45,364 nucleotides of DNA, from NCBI GenBank assembly GCA_030053945.1, contig JASGCW010000029.1, forward strand, positions 1 to 45,364, in the 5' to 3' direction. The notes under the pieces are model-generated. The model made no database searches. It worked only from the letters and a program-made list of their open reading frames with translations, and was not told the origin of the DNA. A program made the translations under genes and the position numbers. Shown one piece after another: positions 9,069 through 17,253 of the stretch (position 1 is its first letter; each line of letters starts with the position of its first letter). The DNA is from Limnohabitans sp. (GTDB lineage: Bacteria; Bacteroidota; Bacteroidia; Flavobacteriales; Flavobacteriaceae).

Positions 9069-10061
9069 GTGGCAGAAAAATTATATTTGGCTGTGGATAG
9101 TGGTGGTTGGATATGGAGCAAAGGAATAAAATCATTGTCTTGGCAACAAAGAGGACTTGACAGTAGAGACAAATCGCAAGCTGATTATGAGGCAAAAATG
9201 AAAGCTCTCAAATGGCGACGCGAAAATATGCCACTAGGAGAAAACAAATACCTTAATGAAATTGCATTAGGTATGAAAGAAAATGAAAGAATGTATTTGC
9301 TACTCATTGCCAGAATGATGCAAGGATATTTCCCTGATCAAACAAACGAAGAGCCCACTTCATTGCATTTTCAAAGACGTTTTGATAACTACCTAAAACT
9401 TAAACAATGGTTTAAATTTGACAAAACGGTTTGTGATAGTGATTTGCCTGAGTTAAGCGGTAGAGCTCCGTGGATGGATGTGGCTTTGAGAGAAGCGAAA
9501 AATTATGGCGGTAAAAATGAAGAAAATATAGATCAAAGAATTCGTGAATATCACAAAGATGGTGGAGGTAATAACGGTGGTTACAAGACACCTTGGTGCG
9601 CATCATTTGTAAATTGGTGCATCTTAAATTCTGGTTTTGAAATTTTTAAATCTGCAGGATCTCAAAGTTTTTTATGGAGTGATAAGGTAGAAAAGTGTGA
9701 TGAATTTTATGGTGCAATTGCTGTTTTTACCGATTGTGATTCAAGCGGTAAAAGCTTACCAGGAAGTAAAGGTCACGCAACATTTGTTTTTGGTAAATTA
9801 AAAAATGGCACACATTGTGTTCTAGGTGGTAATCAAGGTGATAAGTTAAAGGTTTCAAAATATGATTGTAGCGGTGCTGTTTTTCATTCATACGCTTCAG
9901 TTTATAAAAAATTTAGAGGGTTTTATAAACCAAAAAACTACAATGTAAAGGAAAACGATAAATTAACTAATTTAGACGTTTATGATAGCATTGAAGAAGC
10001 TAATTTAGTTGCTGTAAAAATGAATATTGTTTCAAGTAATAATGGAGAAAACTCACAATAA
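9069..10061 (+). CDS. Headless T6SS effector tip: partial GH19-like module plus CHAP/TIGR02594-type amidase
   Basis: The frame opens with GTG in the middle of a known domain. Its first residues (VAEKLYLAVDSGGWIWS) align with residues about 1106-1118 of the 1470-aa effector, and LNEIALGM and WFKFDKTVC also align with that module. Just upstream, the same frame reads P-E-L before a TAA at 9057-9059, so homology runs past the supposed start. Residues about 115-310 are a different tip: PWMDVALREA, Cys177 in PWCASFVNWC, His236 in GHATFVFG, and VLGGNQGD. This is the pattern of TIGR02594/CHAP-like peptidoglycan amidases. The front (PAAR-like domain, stalk, catalytic Glu) is absent. It is probably a stored or displaced toxin tip rather than a free-standing gene; whether it is translated is unknown. 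Its immunity candidate starts 9 bases later. Confidence 0.75.
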   Translation: MAEKLYLAVDSGGWIWSKGIKSLSWQQRGLDSRDKSQADYEAKMKALKWRRENMPLGENKYLNEIALGMKENERMYLLLIARMMQGYFPDQTNEEPTSLHFQRRFDNYLKLKQWFKFDKTVCDSDLPELSGRAPWMDVALREAKNYGGKNEENIDQRIREYHKDGGGNNGGYKTPWCASFVNWCILNSGFEIFKSAGSQSFLWSDKVEKCDEFYGAIAVFTDCDSSGKSLPGSKGHATFVFGKLKNGTHCVLGGNQGDKLKVSKYDCSGAVFHSYASVYKKFRGFYKPKNYNVKENDKLTNLDVYDSIEEANLVAVKMNIVSSNNGENSQ

Positions 10062-10070
10062 AAATAACTT

Positions 10071-11246
10071 ATGATAAACAGAATATTTATGTTGTTTTAT
10101 TTTTTATTAATGATAATAAATTGTAAAGCTCAAGGTGATAATCACAAAAAAAATGAAATTTTGGAAAATATACTAATAGAACAATTAAAAAGAGGCAAGA
10201 GACCCACAGAATACAATAACTATAATAGTGGTAAAAAAGAATTAGAAGCAATAATACCTATTTTAAAAAATGAATTAACAATTAATGGTTTCAAATTTCA
10301 GACGAAGGAAATTTTTAATAAAAAGGTTAAGTCTATTTTTAATCGAATTATATTACCAACTTCTGAAACTAAGTATCTATATGTAAATCTTATAGAAAAA
10401 TGTCAAAGAGACAATATTTATAGTCCTAATGACAAAGCAGATGTAAATGGTTTTTTTATAATAAAAGAAAACAATTTTATCACTGATTTTTATGAAATTC
10501 CTGAAATATATGATTATCAAAAAAACAAACCACAACTCAATAAATATGAAGTTGAAAAAATATTTATAAAGGATGAAGTTGAAAATACAAATTTAGAAAT
10601 CCCACATTGGAAAGACATTCCCAACTTAAAAGAAATCCGCAAAAAAAACATTCAAACCCTAGTAGCTCGCAATATGTATTTATTCAATAACAGCAGGGCA
10701 CATTTTAGGTGGCTAATTGTAAACGACGAGTATTTTATGCGAAGTTTGGTTACTACTTTTGGCTATACAGACGATGCAGAGTTATTAGAATGGGTAGTTG
10801 AAAAAATAAATTTTAATGATACATCAGAACTTGATAAATTATTTTATAATCCAAAATGTGATGGCACAACTCAATTAAACACTGCGGTATTTTCTGCTTT
10901 AAAAAAGTATATCACTCCAAAAAACAAAATAGTTTTAGAACAACTACAAAAATATCTTGTCAAACTTACTGATTTAAAGAATGAATGTACAGGTTTACAC
11001 TTCAAAGAAAGAACAGAGCTTATAGCACGTTTATCTTATTTTGGCGAACTATATCGTTTTAAACCCGAGTTTGAATATGATAATTACAACAACAATTATT
11101 TTATCATCTGTATATTTACTTACGATTTTGGTCATAAATTCAAAACTGAGATGAAAGAGAAAAATTATTACGGATTACCAGATTTTATGAAGCTGTACGA
11201 TAAAGCAGATAAAGACTATGGCGAGTATTATTGGAAATTTCGATAG
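10071..11246 (+). CDS. Secreted candidate immunity protein for the orphan tip (paralogue of the 7.2 kb gene)
   Basis: 391 residues with an N-terminal export signal (hydrophobic to about residue 17, then INCKAQ). IINC could be a lipobox with Cys at 18, so it is either a lipoprotein or a soluble periplasmic protein. It is clearly related to the C-terminal two-thirds of the protein at 7201-8934: residues about 190-250 contain IRKKNIQTLVARNMYLF and SRAHFRWLIVNDE, nearly as in that copy. It lacks the roughly 190-residue N-terminal region of the larger paralogue. Placed 9 bases after the amidase tip, it forms a second toxin-immunity unit. The shared core could bind the GH19-like module common to both effectors, with variable parts matching the different tips; this is a hypothesis. 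Confidence 0.65.
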   Translation: MINRIFMLFYFLLMIINCKAQGDNHKKNEILENILIEQLKRGKRPTEYNNYNSGKKELEAIIPILKNELTINGFKFQTKEIFNKKVKSIFNRIILPTSETKYLYVNLIEKCQRDNIYSPNDKADVNGFFIIKENNFITDFYEIPEIYDYQKNKPQLNKYEVEKIFIKDEVENTNLEIPHWKDIPNLKEIRKKNIQTLVARNMYLFNNSRAHFRWLIVNDEYFMRSLVTTFGYTDDAELLEWVVEKINFNDTSELDKLFYNPKCDGTTQLNTAVFSALKKYITPKNKIVLEQLQKYLVKLTDLKNECTGLHFKERTELIARLSYFGELYRFKPEFEYDNYNNNYFIICIFTYDFGHKFKTEMKEKNYYGLPDFMKLYDKADKDYGEYYWKFR

Positions 11247-11277
11247 GAGGATAAAAAACAATTAAATTACATAAACA

Positions 11278-11739
11278 ATGAAAAAAGTACTTATTGCAAT
11301 TGTATTAGTGAGTTTGTTTTCTTGCAAAAATGAAGACAAAGAAAAAGAGCTATTACAACGAGAGAACGAAGTTCTAAAAAAAGAAAAAGAAATCTTAGAA
11401 CAAGAAAATGCTTCAAATGCCTACAATAATGAGTCGGCCGCAACACCAGAACCAGCAGCACCAGTTCAAGAAGAATTTTATGCAGATGGAGAAGGTGATT
11501 ATCCACAAGGTACAACCCGTTTATTAGACCATAGTGATTTGCAAAATTTATCTATGAGAGAAATTCGCATTCTAAAAAACGAAATATTTGCACGTCACGG
11601 ATATATTTTCAAAAATAAAGAATTAGCAAATCACTTTAATGCACAACCGTGGTACAGAGCTATGTACTCAGATGTTTCTGGTTTGCTTTCTAAAACCGAG
11701 CAACAAAACGTAGATTTTATCCATAAAAATTACGAGTAA
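11278..11739 (+). CDS. YARHG-domain lipoprotein
   Basis: 153 residues. The signal LIAIVLVSLFSC ends in a lipobox with Cys16, so it is a lipoprotein. Residues 20-46 are a Glu/Lys-rich coiled coil. Next comes a Pro/Ala/Glu-rich spacer. The C-terminal 80 residues are a YARHG domain (PF13308), identified from MREIRILKNEIFARHGYIF, NAQPWYRAMYSDVS and the closing EQQNVDFIHKNYE. The family is extracytoplasmic and poorly characterised. It lies 31 bases after the second immunity gene and before a strong terminator, so it may be the last gene of the T6SS transcript. An AGGAGG overlapping the end of the upstream gene is too far (about 30 bases) to act as its ribosome site. Confidence 0.85.
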   Translation: MKKVLIAIVLVSLFSCKNEDKEKELLQRENEVLKKEKEILEQENASNAYNNESAATPEPAAPVQEEFYADGEGDYPQGTTRLLDHSDLQNLSMREIRILKNEIFARHGYIFKNKELANHFNAQPWYRAMYSDVSGLLSKTEQQNVDFIHKNYE

Positions 11740-11842
11740 TTACAAAACAATCTATGAGAGGGTGTCTTAAAAGTCGAACCAGTTTCTGAGAATCACTCAT
11801 ATGAAAACTATCTCCAATAGGTGTCCAAATATTTTAGTAAAT

Positions 11843-11875
11843 AAAAAGGCTGCGCAAAATGCTCAGCCTCTTTTT
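11843..11875 (+). terminator. Rho-independent terminator after the T6SS run
   Basis: The stem AGGCTG (11847-11852) pairs with CAGCCT (11864-11869); the inner GC...GC can extend it. An A-run lies before and a T-run (CTTTTT) after, so it can work in both directions. It closes the + strand transcript that ends with the YARHG lipoprotein. Confidence 0.8.
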
Positions 11876-12005
11876 CAACTTAACTTAATTGATGGCATTT
11901 TTTCTGATAATTTTATTGTTTTAAAAAGCACCATCTTCTTTAAAAACATTTATTAAATAAGTTTCTAAACTCCCTAAATCTAATTTAGTATTATCAAAAA
12001 TTACT

Positions 12006-12242
12006 TTATTGCTTCACTATTTTTTCAACAACCTCTCCCCTCTCAGATACTAACTTAAAGAGATACATTGCAGATGGTAAATTAGAAATATCTACTTGAT
12101 TTCTTGTATCAATCATTTTTTTGTTGATTAACAATTTTCCATTTATGTCATAAACTTCTAAGGCTGCGTTTGAGGTGTATTCAAAATCTACATTCACCAC
12201 TCCTGTTGTTATATTGGGGTATATTTTATAGTTTGTTAGCAA
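12006..12242 (-). pseudogene. Detached T9SS type A C-terminal sorting domain
   Basis: About 78 codons reading NYKIYPNITTGVVNVDF, then LEVYDINGKLL and a closing YLFKLVSERGEVVEKIVKQ. This is the standard type A C-terminal domain that sends proteins through the type IX secretion system and anchors them at the surface. The expected KIYPNPTTG has Ile in place of Pro. There is no cargo: the nearest possible start is a TTG at the extreme front of the domain and an in-frame stop lies five codons upstream. It is therefore the remaining 3' end of a larger cell-surface or secreted protein gene whose body has been deleted. Domain identity is secure; the nature of the lost protein is unknown. Confidence 0.8.
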
Positions 12243-12293
12243 AAGAAAACACCTTTAAGTTTTCAAGAACTACCTCTCCCCTAACACAAATAA

Positions 12294-12327
12294 AAAACTC
12301 AGCTTCCTTGTTAGAATACTGAGTTTT
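12294..12327. terminator. Bidirectional hairpin terminator
   Basis: AAAACTCAG (12294-12302) pairs with CTGAGTTTT (12319-12327) around a 16-base loop, with more T residues following. It lies downstream of the minus-strand TonB receptor and can terminate it, although a former gene may have owned it. Confidence 0.6.
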
Positions 12328-12428
12328 CTTTTTAATACATAAAATGACTTAGGAAATAAAAAAGCACGGAAATTTTTATCTTCTTCGCTGTTTCGGCTTC
12401 TTCACAAAGTTAAATGTGTAATCTAGAT

Positions 12429-14849
12429 TTAAAACATACCTCCGCCTTGAGATTCGTTTTTATCTCTATCTTTTCTGTCTAATGCTTTGTTTTTTCCACT
12501 TCCAAAACGGTAACTAAAATTAACATTGAACGTTTGACTTTCCCATTGAAAGTTTCCGCTTATATCTGCTGGTTCTGTCGAATAGAAATATGATTTCATT
12601 GTTTTGAAAATATCGTTATAACGAACAGTTAAAGAACCTTTCCCTTTTAATAAATTTATTCTTGCCCCTAAATCTGTTTTCCACATTTCTTTATTTGAAA
12701 ACTGTAATCCGTTTCTTCCTCCTCTATACATAGTAAACCAAATAAGTCTGAGATCTTTTGTTAGTTTGAAAGTGTGGTTCATTCTTGAACTAAACAAACT
12801 TGCATTTATTCTTTCTTGATACAAGTTCCCGTCTCTTTTTTCGATTACCCCTGTCAGACTTGTAAAATAATTTTCTACACCAAAATTAGCACTCCACCAT
12901 TTTTTGAAATCTAAATTTCCTGAAACCTCTACTCCGTATTCTGTATTATGACTATAATTTATAAATGTCATTAATTGTTTTGAAGAATCATATGGATTTG
13001 TGGTTAGCATTTGGTTTATTTCATCTTTAATAAATCTTACAAATGCACCCGAAGTAATAGAGCCTATTTTTGCCTTTCTAGTGTAGTTAAGTTCTATTGA
13101 ATTAGTAAACTGAGGTTTCAATTCAGTATTCCCTATTTGCTCAACTGTTAATCCTGTCCATTGTCTAATTTTATTTACTTGTTCCATATTAGGACGATCT
13201 ACTCTTCTTGAATAGTTGAAATTGAACGAATTTTTTTCTGAAGGAGAATAGGTTAAAAATGCTGATGGATAAGCTGTAAAGATGTAATCTTTAAAAGTTT
13301 CATCATTAAATCCTGTTTTTTTGAAATCGCCTCTTACATTATAACTCTCTAAACGTATCCCTAACTGGTAGTTCCATTTTCCTTTTTGACTGCTATAATT
13401 ACTATAAGCTGAATGTATATCACGGTTAAATTCGAATTTTGAATCGGCTACATCATTTAGACTAAACTTATTTGTAGTACCATCTACTCTAGTTTCTAAA
13501 CCTAATTCTATTTTGGAATTTTCTCCTATAGGCGAAACAAAGTCTATATTTCCGATAAAGTTTTTACCATCCTTTTGAACATCGTTTTTACGTAAAAAAA
13601 CTGAATTTTGATCTCTGAAAATACTATGTTCTGGTATATCTGTTAGATTATAATTTAACTCAACATCCAAGGTTTTTTCTTCTTTATCAAATTTGTGTTT
13701 GAATGCTAAATTGTATGTTTGGTTTCTATCGTTACCTGTTGCTACTTGAGCTTGAACTCTATCTAATGTATTATCTATATGATCTAATCCATTTGTAAAT
13801 CTATTTGATGAATTACCTAATGTTTGAAGGGTATAAAATGATAGGGTATTTTTATCGTTAATATAAAAATCTGTGCCTATTTTAGCAAAATGCTCTTTAG
13901 TAAACTCGATCATATCAAAAGTAAGATCGTAGTCATTTGAACTATTATAGTTGTTCCAATGTACTATACCATTGTTAAAATATTGTCCGTGGTTTAAAGA
14001 ATAGGTAGAATAGAAATTAAACTTATTAACCCTATAATTTAAATCTAAAGAGCCATTAAACTTAGGTGTTTTTCCAAAAACTAAACCTGTTGATAGGTTT
14101 CCGTTAAATCCAACATTAGCATTTTTATGCAATACTATATTTATAATACCGCTCATTCCTTCTGGATTGTATTTTGCTGATGGATTAGTAATGAGTTCTA
14201 CTTGTTTTATAGATGCCGAAGGAATTTGTTGAAGCACTTGAATAGGAGTTAGATTTGAAGGTTTTCCGTCAATAAAAATCCTAACGTTTTCATTACCTCG
14301 TAAACTCACTGTATTATTTTGTAAATCTACACTAACTGTTGGAATATTACTCATAATATCAGCAGCGGTGGCTCCTGCCGACTGCAAATCCTTGCCTATA
14401 GTAACAATTTTTCGGTCAATTTTTTGCTCGATAGTAGTTTTTTCTTTTACTACTACAACTTCATTAAGTACTTTTGATTCGTCCTCTAATATTATACTTT
14501 TAAGACTTATCGTTTTTTCTTCTTTAGTTAATGTAATAGCAGTTTCGAATTTTTTGTAGCCCATAAATTGCACCTCTAAAATTAACTGCTTAAGCGGCAA
14601 ATTTGAAACTAAAAATTCACCATTTTCCTTTGTTATGGCTCCTGAAATTACTTTACCTTGATCTTTTATCGTTATAGACACGTAAGGTAAGGGTTCGTTG
14701 CTTTTTTTGTCAATTATTTTCCCTGAGATAGTTCCAGATTCTGTAACATTATTAACTACTGATAAGGCTACTGGCGCTGAAGTTTGCGCTTGAATCTGTG
14801 CGTTAGCCATAAAAGCTAACGCACAAATCAAAAATGATTTTCTTTTCAT
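12429..14849 (-). CDS. TonB-dependent receptor, outer membrane beta-barrel family (OMP_b-brl_3) with carboxypeptidase-like N-terminal domain
   Basis: 806 residues. A signal peptide (cleavage likely after IQAQ) precedes a CarbopepD-type regulatory domain at about residues 40-120 (SGTISGKIIDKKSNEPLPYV...). The plug follows (LQSAGATAADIMSNIPTVSV, SLRGNENVRIFIDGKPSN, then LITNPSAKYNPEGMSGIINI). From about 250 to the end is a beta-barrel of the PF14905 type, with a Gly-rich tail ending in QGGGMF. Members sit in the outer membrane and import ligands or, in some cases, have unknown roles; the substrate cannot be read from sequence. No SusD partner is present, so a polysaccharide system is unlikely. 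A promoter and a possible palindromic operator lie just upstream. The oppositely oriented MbnP/MbnH pair begins some 570 bases upstream of its start, but a shared function is speculative. Confidence 0.92.
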   Translation of the reverse strand: MKRKSFLICALAFMANAQIQAQTSAPVALSVVNNVTESGTISGKIIDKKSNEPLPYVSITIKDQGKVISGAITKENGEFLVSNLPLKQLILEVQFMGYKKFETAITLTKEEKTISLKSIILEDESKVLNEVVVVKEKTTIEQKIDRKIVTIGKDLQSAGATAADIMSNIPTVSVDLQNNTVSLRGNENVRIFIDGKPSNLTPIQVLQQIPSASIKQVELITNPSAKYNPEGMSGIINIVLHKNANVGFNGNLSTGLVFGKTPKFNGSLDLNYRVNKFNFYSTYSLNHGQYFNNGIVHWNNYNSSNDYDLTFDMIEFTKEHFAKIGTDFYINDKNTLSFYTLQTLGNSSNRFTNGLDHIDNTLDRVQAQVATGNDRNQTYNLAFKHKFDKEEKTLDVELNYNLTDIPEHSIFRDQNSVFLRKNDVQKDGKNFIGNIDFVSPIGENSKIELGLETRVDGTTNKFSLNDVADSKFEFNRDIHSAYSNYSSQKGKWNYQLGIRLESYNVRGDFKKTGFNDETFKDYIFTAYPSAFLTYSPSEKNSFNFNYSRRVDRPNMEQVNKIRQWTGLTVEQIGNTELKPQFTNSIELNYTRKAKIGSITSGAFVRFIKDEINQMLTTNPYDSSKQLMTFINYSHNTEYGVEVSGNLDFKKWWSANFGVENYFTSLTGVIEKRDGNLYQERINASLFSSRMNHTFKLTKDLRLIWFTMYRGGRNGLQFSNKEMWKTDLGARINLLKGKGSLTVRYNDIFKTMKSYFYSTEPADISGNFQWESQTFNVNFSYRFGSGKNKALDRKDRDKNESQGGGMF

Positions 14850-14879
14850 TGTGATTGATGATTATGATTGATGATGGAG

Positions 14880-14910
14880 CAAATATAAAACAAAAAATAA
14901 TACTATGCAA
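14880..14910 (-). promoter_or_regulatory. Bacteroidota-type promoter for the TonB receptor
   Basis: On the minus strand TATATTTG (14880-14887) matches the -7 consensus TAnnTTTG exactly. TTG (14908-14910) lies 20 bases upstream, at the expected -33 distance. The start codon is 30 bases downstream. An imperfect palindrome (about 14900-14925, half-sites ATACTA and TACTAT) overlaps the -33 box and could be an operator, but the repressor is unknown. Confidence 0.65.
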
Positions 14911-15419
14911 TACAAAGTACTATTTTTTATAAAAAAACAAATTAAATGGGAAATTTATTGAGGTTTAAGGCAAAAAAAAAGCCTTATTACTATAATAAGA
15001 CGTTGTTTAATTGATTGAGGTTACCGATTGTAATTATTTTTTTATTCTTGCTTATAACTTTGTAACTATTCAGATATTTCTTTATTGACTTGAATAACTT
15101 AAAAAGACATAAACATCAAATAACAATATCTAAAAAGCAAATAAATTCAAAAGAATAAATCAAAAAATTCAAAAAATATTAAAATTTGGAGTTTCAGAAT
15201 TTTGAATCATTTAAATATTGAGATTTATTTTCGCTCAATTCGGCTTTGCCTCGGGTGTGCTTTGCTATTTGTATTTTGCTATTTTATTTTTATCTAACTA
15301 GCTGAATAATTACTTTGTGTTTAATTTAGATGTAAATTTTCTTTTAAACTTTCGTATCTTTTTCTAAAAAAATACAAGTTTTTTCTGGTATTGTCGTCTA
15401 ATGAGTAAAACAAAGCTTA
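14911..15419. other. Long noncoding stretch between TonB receptor and mbnP-like gene
   Basis: About 500 AT-rich bases with no open frame I would accept as a gene. It holds a small hairpin (CTTATTA 14983-14989 with TAATAAG 14993-14999, flanked by an A9 run that would be a T-run on the minus strand), a tract of AATTTGGAGTTT/AATTTTGAAT-like microrepeats near 15175-15210, and a TTTGCTATTT direct repeat near 15260-15285. The hairpin resembles an orphan minus-strand terminator. No RNA gene is recognised. Confidence 0.5.
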
Positions 15420-16103
15420 ATGCATAAAAAAATATTTTTACTACTTCTCTTTGCGTTTTACTTTTCTTTTTCACAAGAAAAGCAAGTAGCAATTTTATTC
15501 ACCGCTACTTTTGAAAATTCAAATTTAGAGTTAAACAAGAATTACACTCAAAATCAAATTAGTATTCATACACTGAAATATTACATCTCTAATATTTCTT
15601 TTATGAAAGATGGAGAGATTATTTACAACATTCCTAACAGTTTTTATTTAATTGATTATAGTTCTCCTTCTTCTCTTAAAAGGCTAATTAATCTACCCGA
15701 AAATTTGGTTTACAATAGTATTCAATTGATGATTGGTATTGACGAAAAAACCAATGATAACGGCATAGGTGAAGGCGATTTAGATCCTGTAAAAGATATG
15801 TACTGGACTTGGAATACAGGGTATATCAATTTTAAATTAGAAGGTAAATCAGAAAAAAGTCCAAGCAAAGATAAATCCTTCCAGTTTCATTTGGGTGGAT
15901 TTTTAGCCCCAAATATTGCAAACAAAACTGTTATTTTTAGAGTTTCTCCTAATAGTAATCAACATACAATACATTTGAATTTACAAAAACTCATTAACGA
16001 AATTGATTTTAAAACCACACCTACTATTATGTCACCAAGTAAAAAATCGGTTGAGTTAATTCAATTAATTACTAAAAATATGGAGTATGTACCGCAGAAT
16101 TAG
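15420..16103 (+). CDS. MbnP-family periplasmic protein
   Basis: 227 residues with a signal peptide (to about FSFSQ). Family hallmarks are LKYYISNISF near the front, a GIGEGDLDP loop, then MYWTWNTGYINFKLEG with Trp129 and Trp131, and FQFHLGGF further on. In Methylosinus, MbnP binds copper through a Trp that its partner MbnH oxidises to kynurenine; the conserved Trp-rich block here is the corresponding region. The next gene is a matching di-haem enzyme and overlaps this one by 17 bases, so the two are translationally coupled. Copper binding and Trp oxidation are family knowledge and inference, not visible facts. Confidence 0.85.
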   Translation: MHKKIFLLLLFAFYFSFSQEKQVAILFTATFENSNLELNKNYTQNQISIHTLKYYISNISFMKDGEIIYNIPNSFYLIDYSSPSSLKRLINLPENLVYNSIQLMIGIDEKTNDNGIGEGDLDPVKDMYWTWNTGYINFKLEGKSEKSPSKDKSFQFHLGGFLAPNIANKTVIFRVSPNSNQHTIHLNLQKLINEIDFKTTPTIMSPSKKSVELIQLITKNMEYVPQN

Positions 16104-17127
16104 TGTTAGTATTTTTAGCGCATTACTTTTTTGTTCTTTTGAATCTGATTCGATTGATGATTCCCTTTTTTATATTCCTGTTGGTTTTCCAAAACCAGTT
16201 TATGACATTAGTCAAAATCCGATTACACAAGATAAAGTTAATTTAGGGAAAGCTTTATTTTATGACCCAATTTTATCTAAGAACAACACTATTTCTTGTA
16301 ATAGTTGTCATAGTCAACATAATGCTTTTGCTCATAGTGACCATAGATTAAGTCACGGAATCTATGATAGTATAGGCACACGAAATGCACCAGGTTTATT
16401 CAATTTAGCTTGGCATAAAAATTTTATGCTAGATGGAGCTGTTCATCATTTAGATGCACAAGCCTTAGCTCCTATTTCAAATAAAATTGAAATGGATGAA
16501 AAAATTGAAAATGTGATTATCAAATTACAAAAGTCTAAGATATATCCTCAATTATTTTATAAAGCATACAACGATAGTGTAGTTACTGGCGCAAAAACAC
16601 TAAAAGCAATCGGTCAGTTTATGGCTACATTAATTTCGGCAGATTCAAAATATGACAAAGTGATGCGAAAAGAGAATGGTGTAAAATTTACAGAAAGCGA
16701 ACAAAGAGGTTATGAATTATTTAAAAATAATTGTGCTATATGTCATAAGGAACCTTTATTTACCAATAATGAATTTGCTAATAATGGACTCAAACCTGAT
16801 AGTCTTTTGAATGATTTAGGGAGAGGAAAAATTACTCAACACAAAAAAGATAATTATTTATTTAAAGTACCTAGTTTAAGAAATGTTGAAGTTACTTATC
16901 CTTATATGCACGATGGAAGATATCCAAATCTCCAAATGGTTTTGTTTCATTATACTGAAAATGTATATCATTCTAAAACACTCTCTAAGGAATTAAAAAA
17001 CAAAATAGTTTTAACTGAACAAAATAAGAGAGATCTTATTAATTTCCTCACTACTTTAACTGACGAAACTTTTTTAAGAAATAAAAAAAATAGTTATCCA
17101 AGAGAATTACTTTTAAAAAATAAGTAG
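16087..17127 (+). CDS. MbnH/cytochrome c peroxidase-family di-haem protein
   Basis: 346 residues with an N-terminal export signal; a weak lipobox (LLFC) is possible. Two c-type haem sites are visible: Cys71-x2-Cys74-His75 (CNSCH) and Cys216-x2-Cys219-His220 (CAICH). Other family blocks are FNLAWHKNFMLDGAVHHL, LAPISNKIEMDE and PYMHDGRYPNLQMVLFHY. Members reduce peroxide or, in the MauG/MbnH branch, oxidise residues of a protein partner. The overlap with the mbnP-like gene points to the MbnH role. Position 115 is Leu in FMLDGA, where the family normally has the Trp of a WDG motif; this Trp is placed between the haems in studied members, so electron transfer may differ. No terminator is obvious after the gene. 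Confidence 0.88.
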   Translation: MYRRISVSIFSALLFCSFESDSIDDSLFYIPVGFPKPVYDISQNPITQDKVNLGKALFYDPILSKNNTISCNSCHSQHNAFAHSDHRLSHGIYDSIGTRNAPGLFNLAWHKNFMLDGAVHHLDAQALAPISNKIEMDEKIENVIIKLQKSKIYPQLFYKAYNDSVVTGAKTLKAIGQFMATLISADSKYDKVMRKENGVKFTESEQRGYELFKNNCAICHKEPLFTNNEFANNGLKPDSLLNDLGRGKITQHKKDNYLFKVPSLRNVEVTYPYMHDGRYPNLQMVLFHYTENVYHSKTLSKELKNKIVLTEQNKRDLINFLTTLTDETFLRNKKNSYPRELLLKNK

Positions 17128-17253
17128 CTGAAAGAATAATTAATACTATAAATAAAAAAGTTTTTCATAAGAACTTTCAGAAAAATAAAGACTTTAATCT
17201 AACAAAGATATGACAAAATATACTTTGACTTAAATTAAGTTTTATGAAAAAAA

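Noticed and set aside
11244..11252. AGGAGG sequence as ribosome binding site of the YARHG gene
   Set aside because: It overlaps the stop of the previous gene and is about 30 bases from the ATG, too far to act; genes here generally lack Shine-Dalgarno sites.
14983..14999. Functional terminator in the 14.9-15.4 kb gap
   Set aside because: A short AT-only hairpin with a minus-strand T-run, but no minus-strand gene lies to its right; may be a relic. Only described within the intergenic entry.
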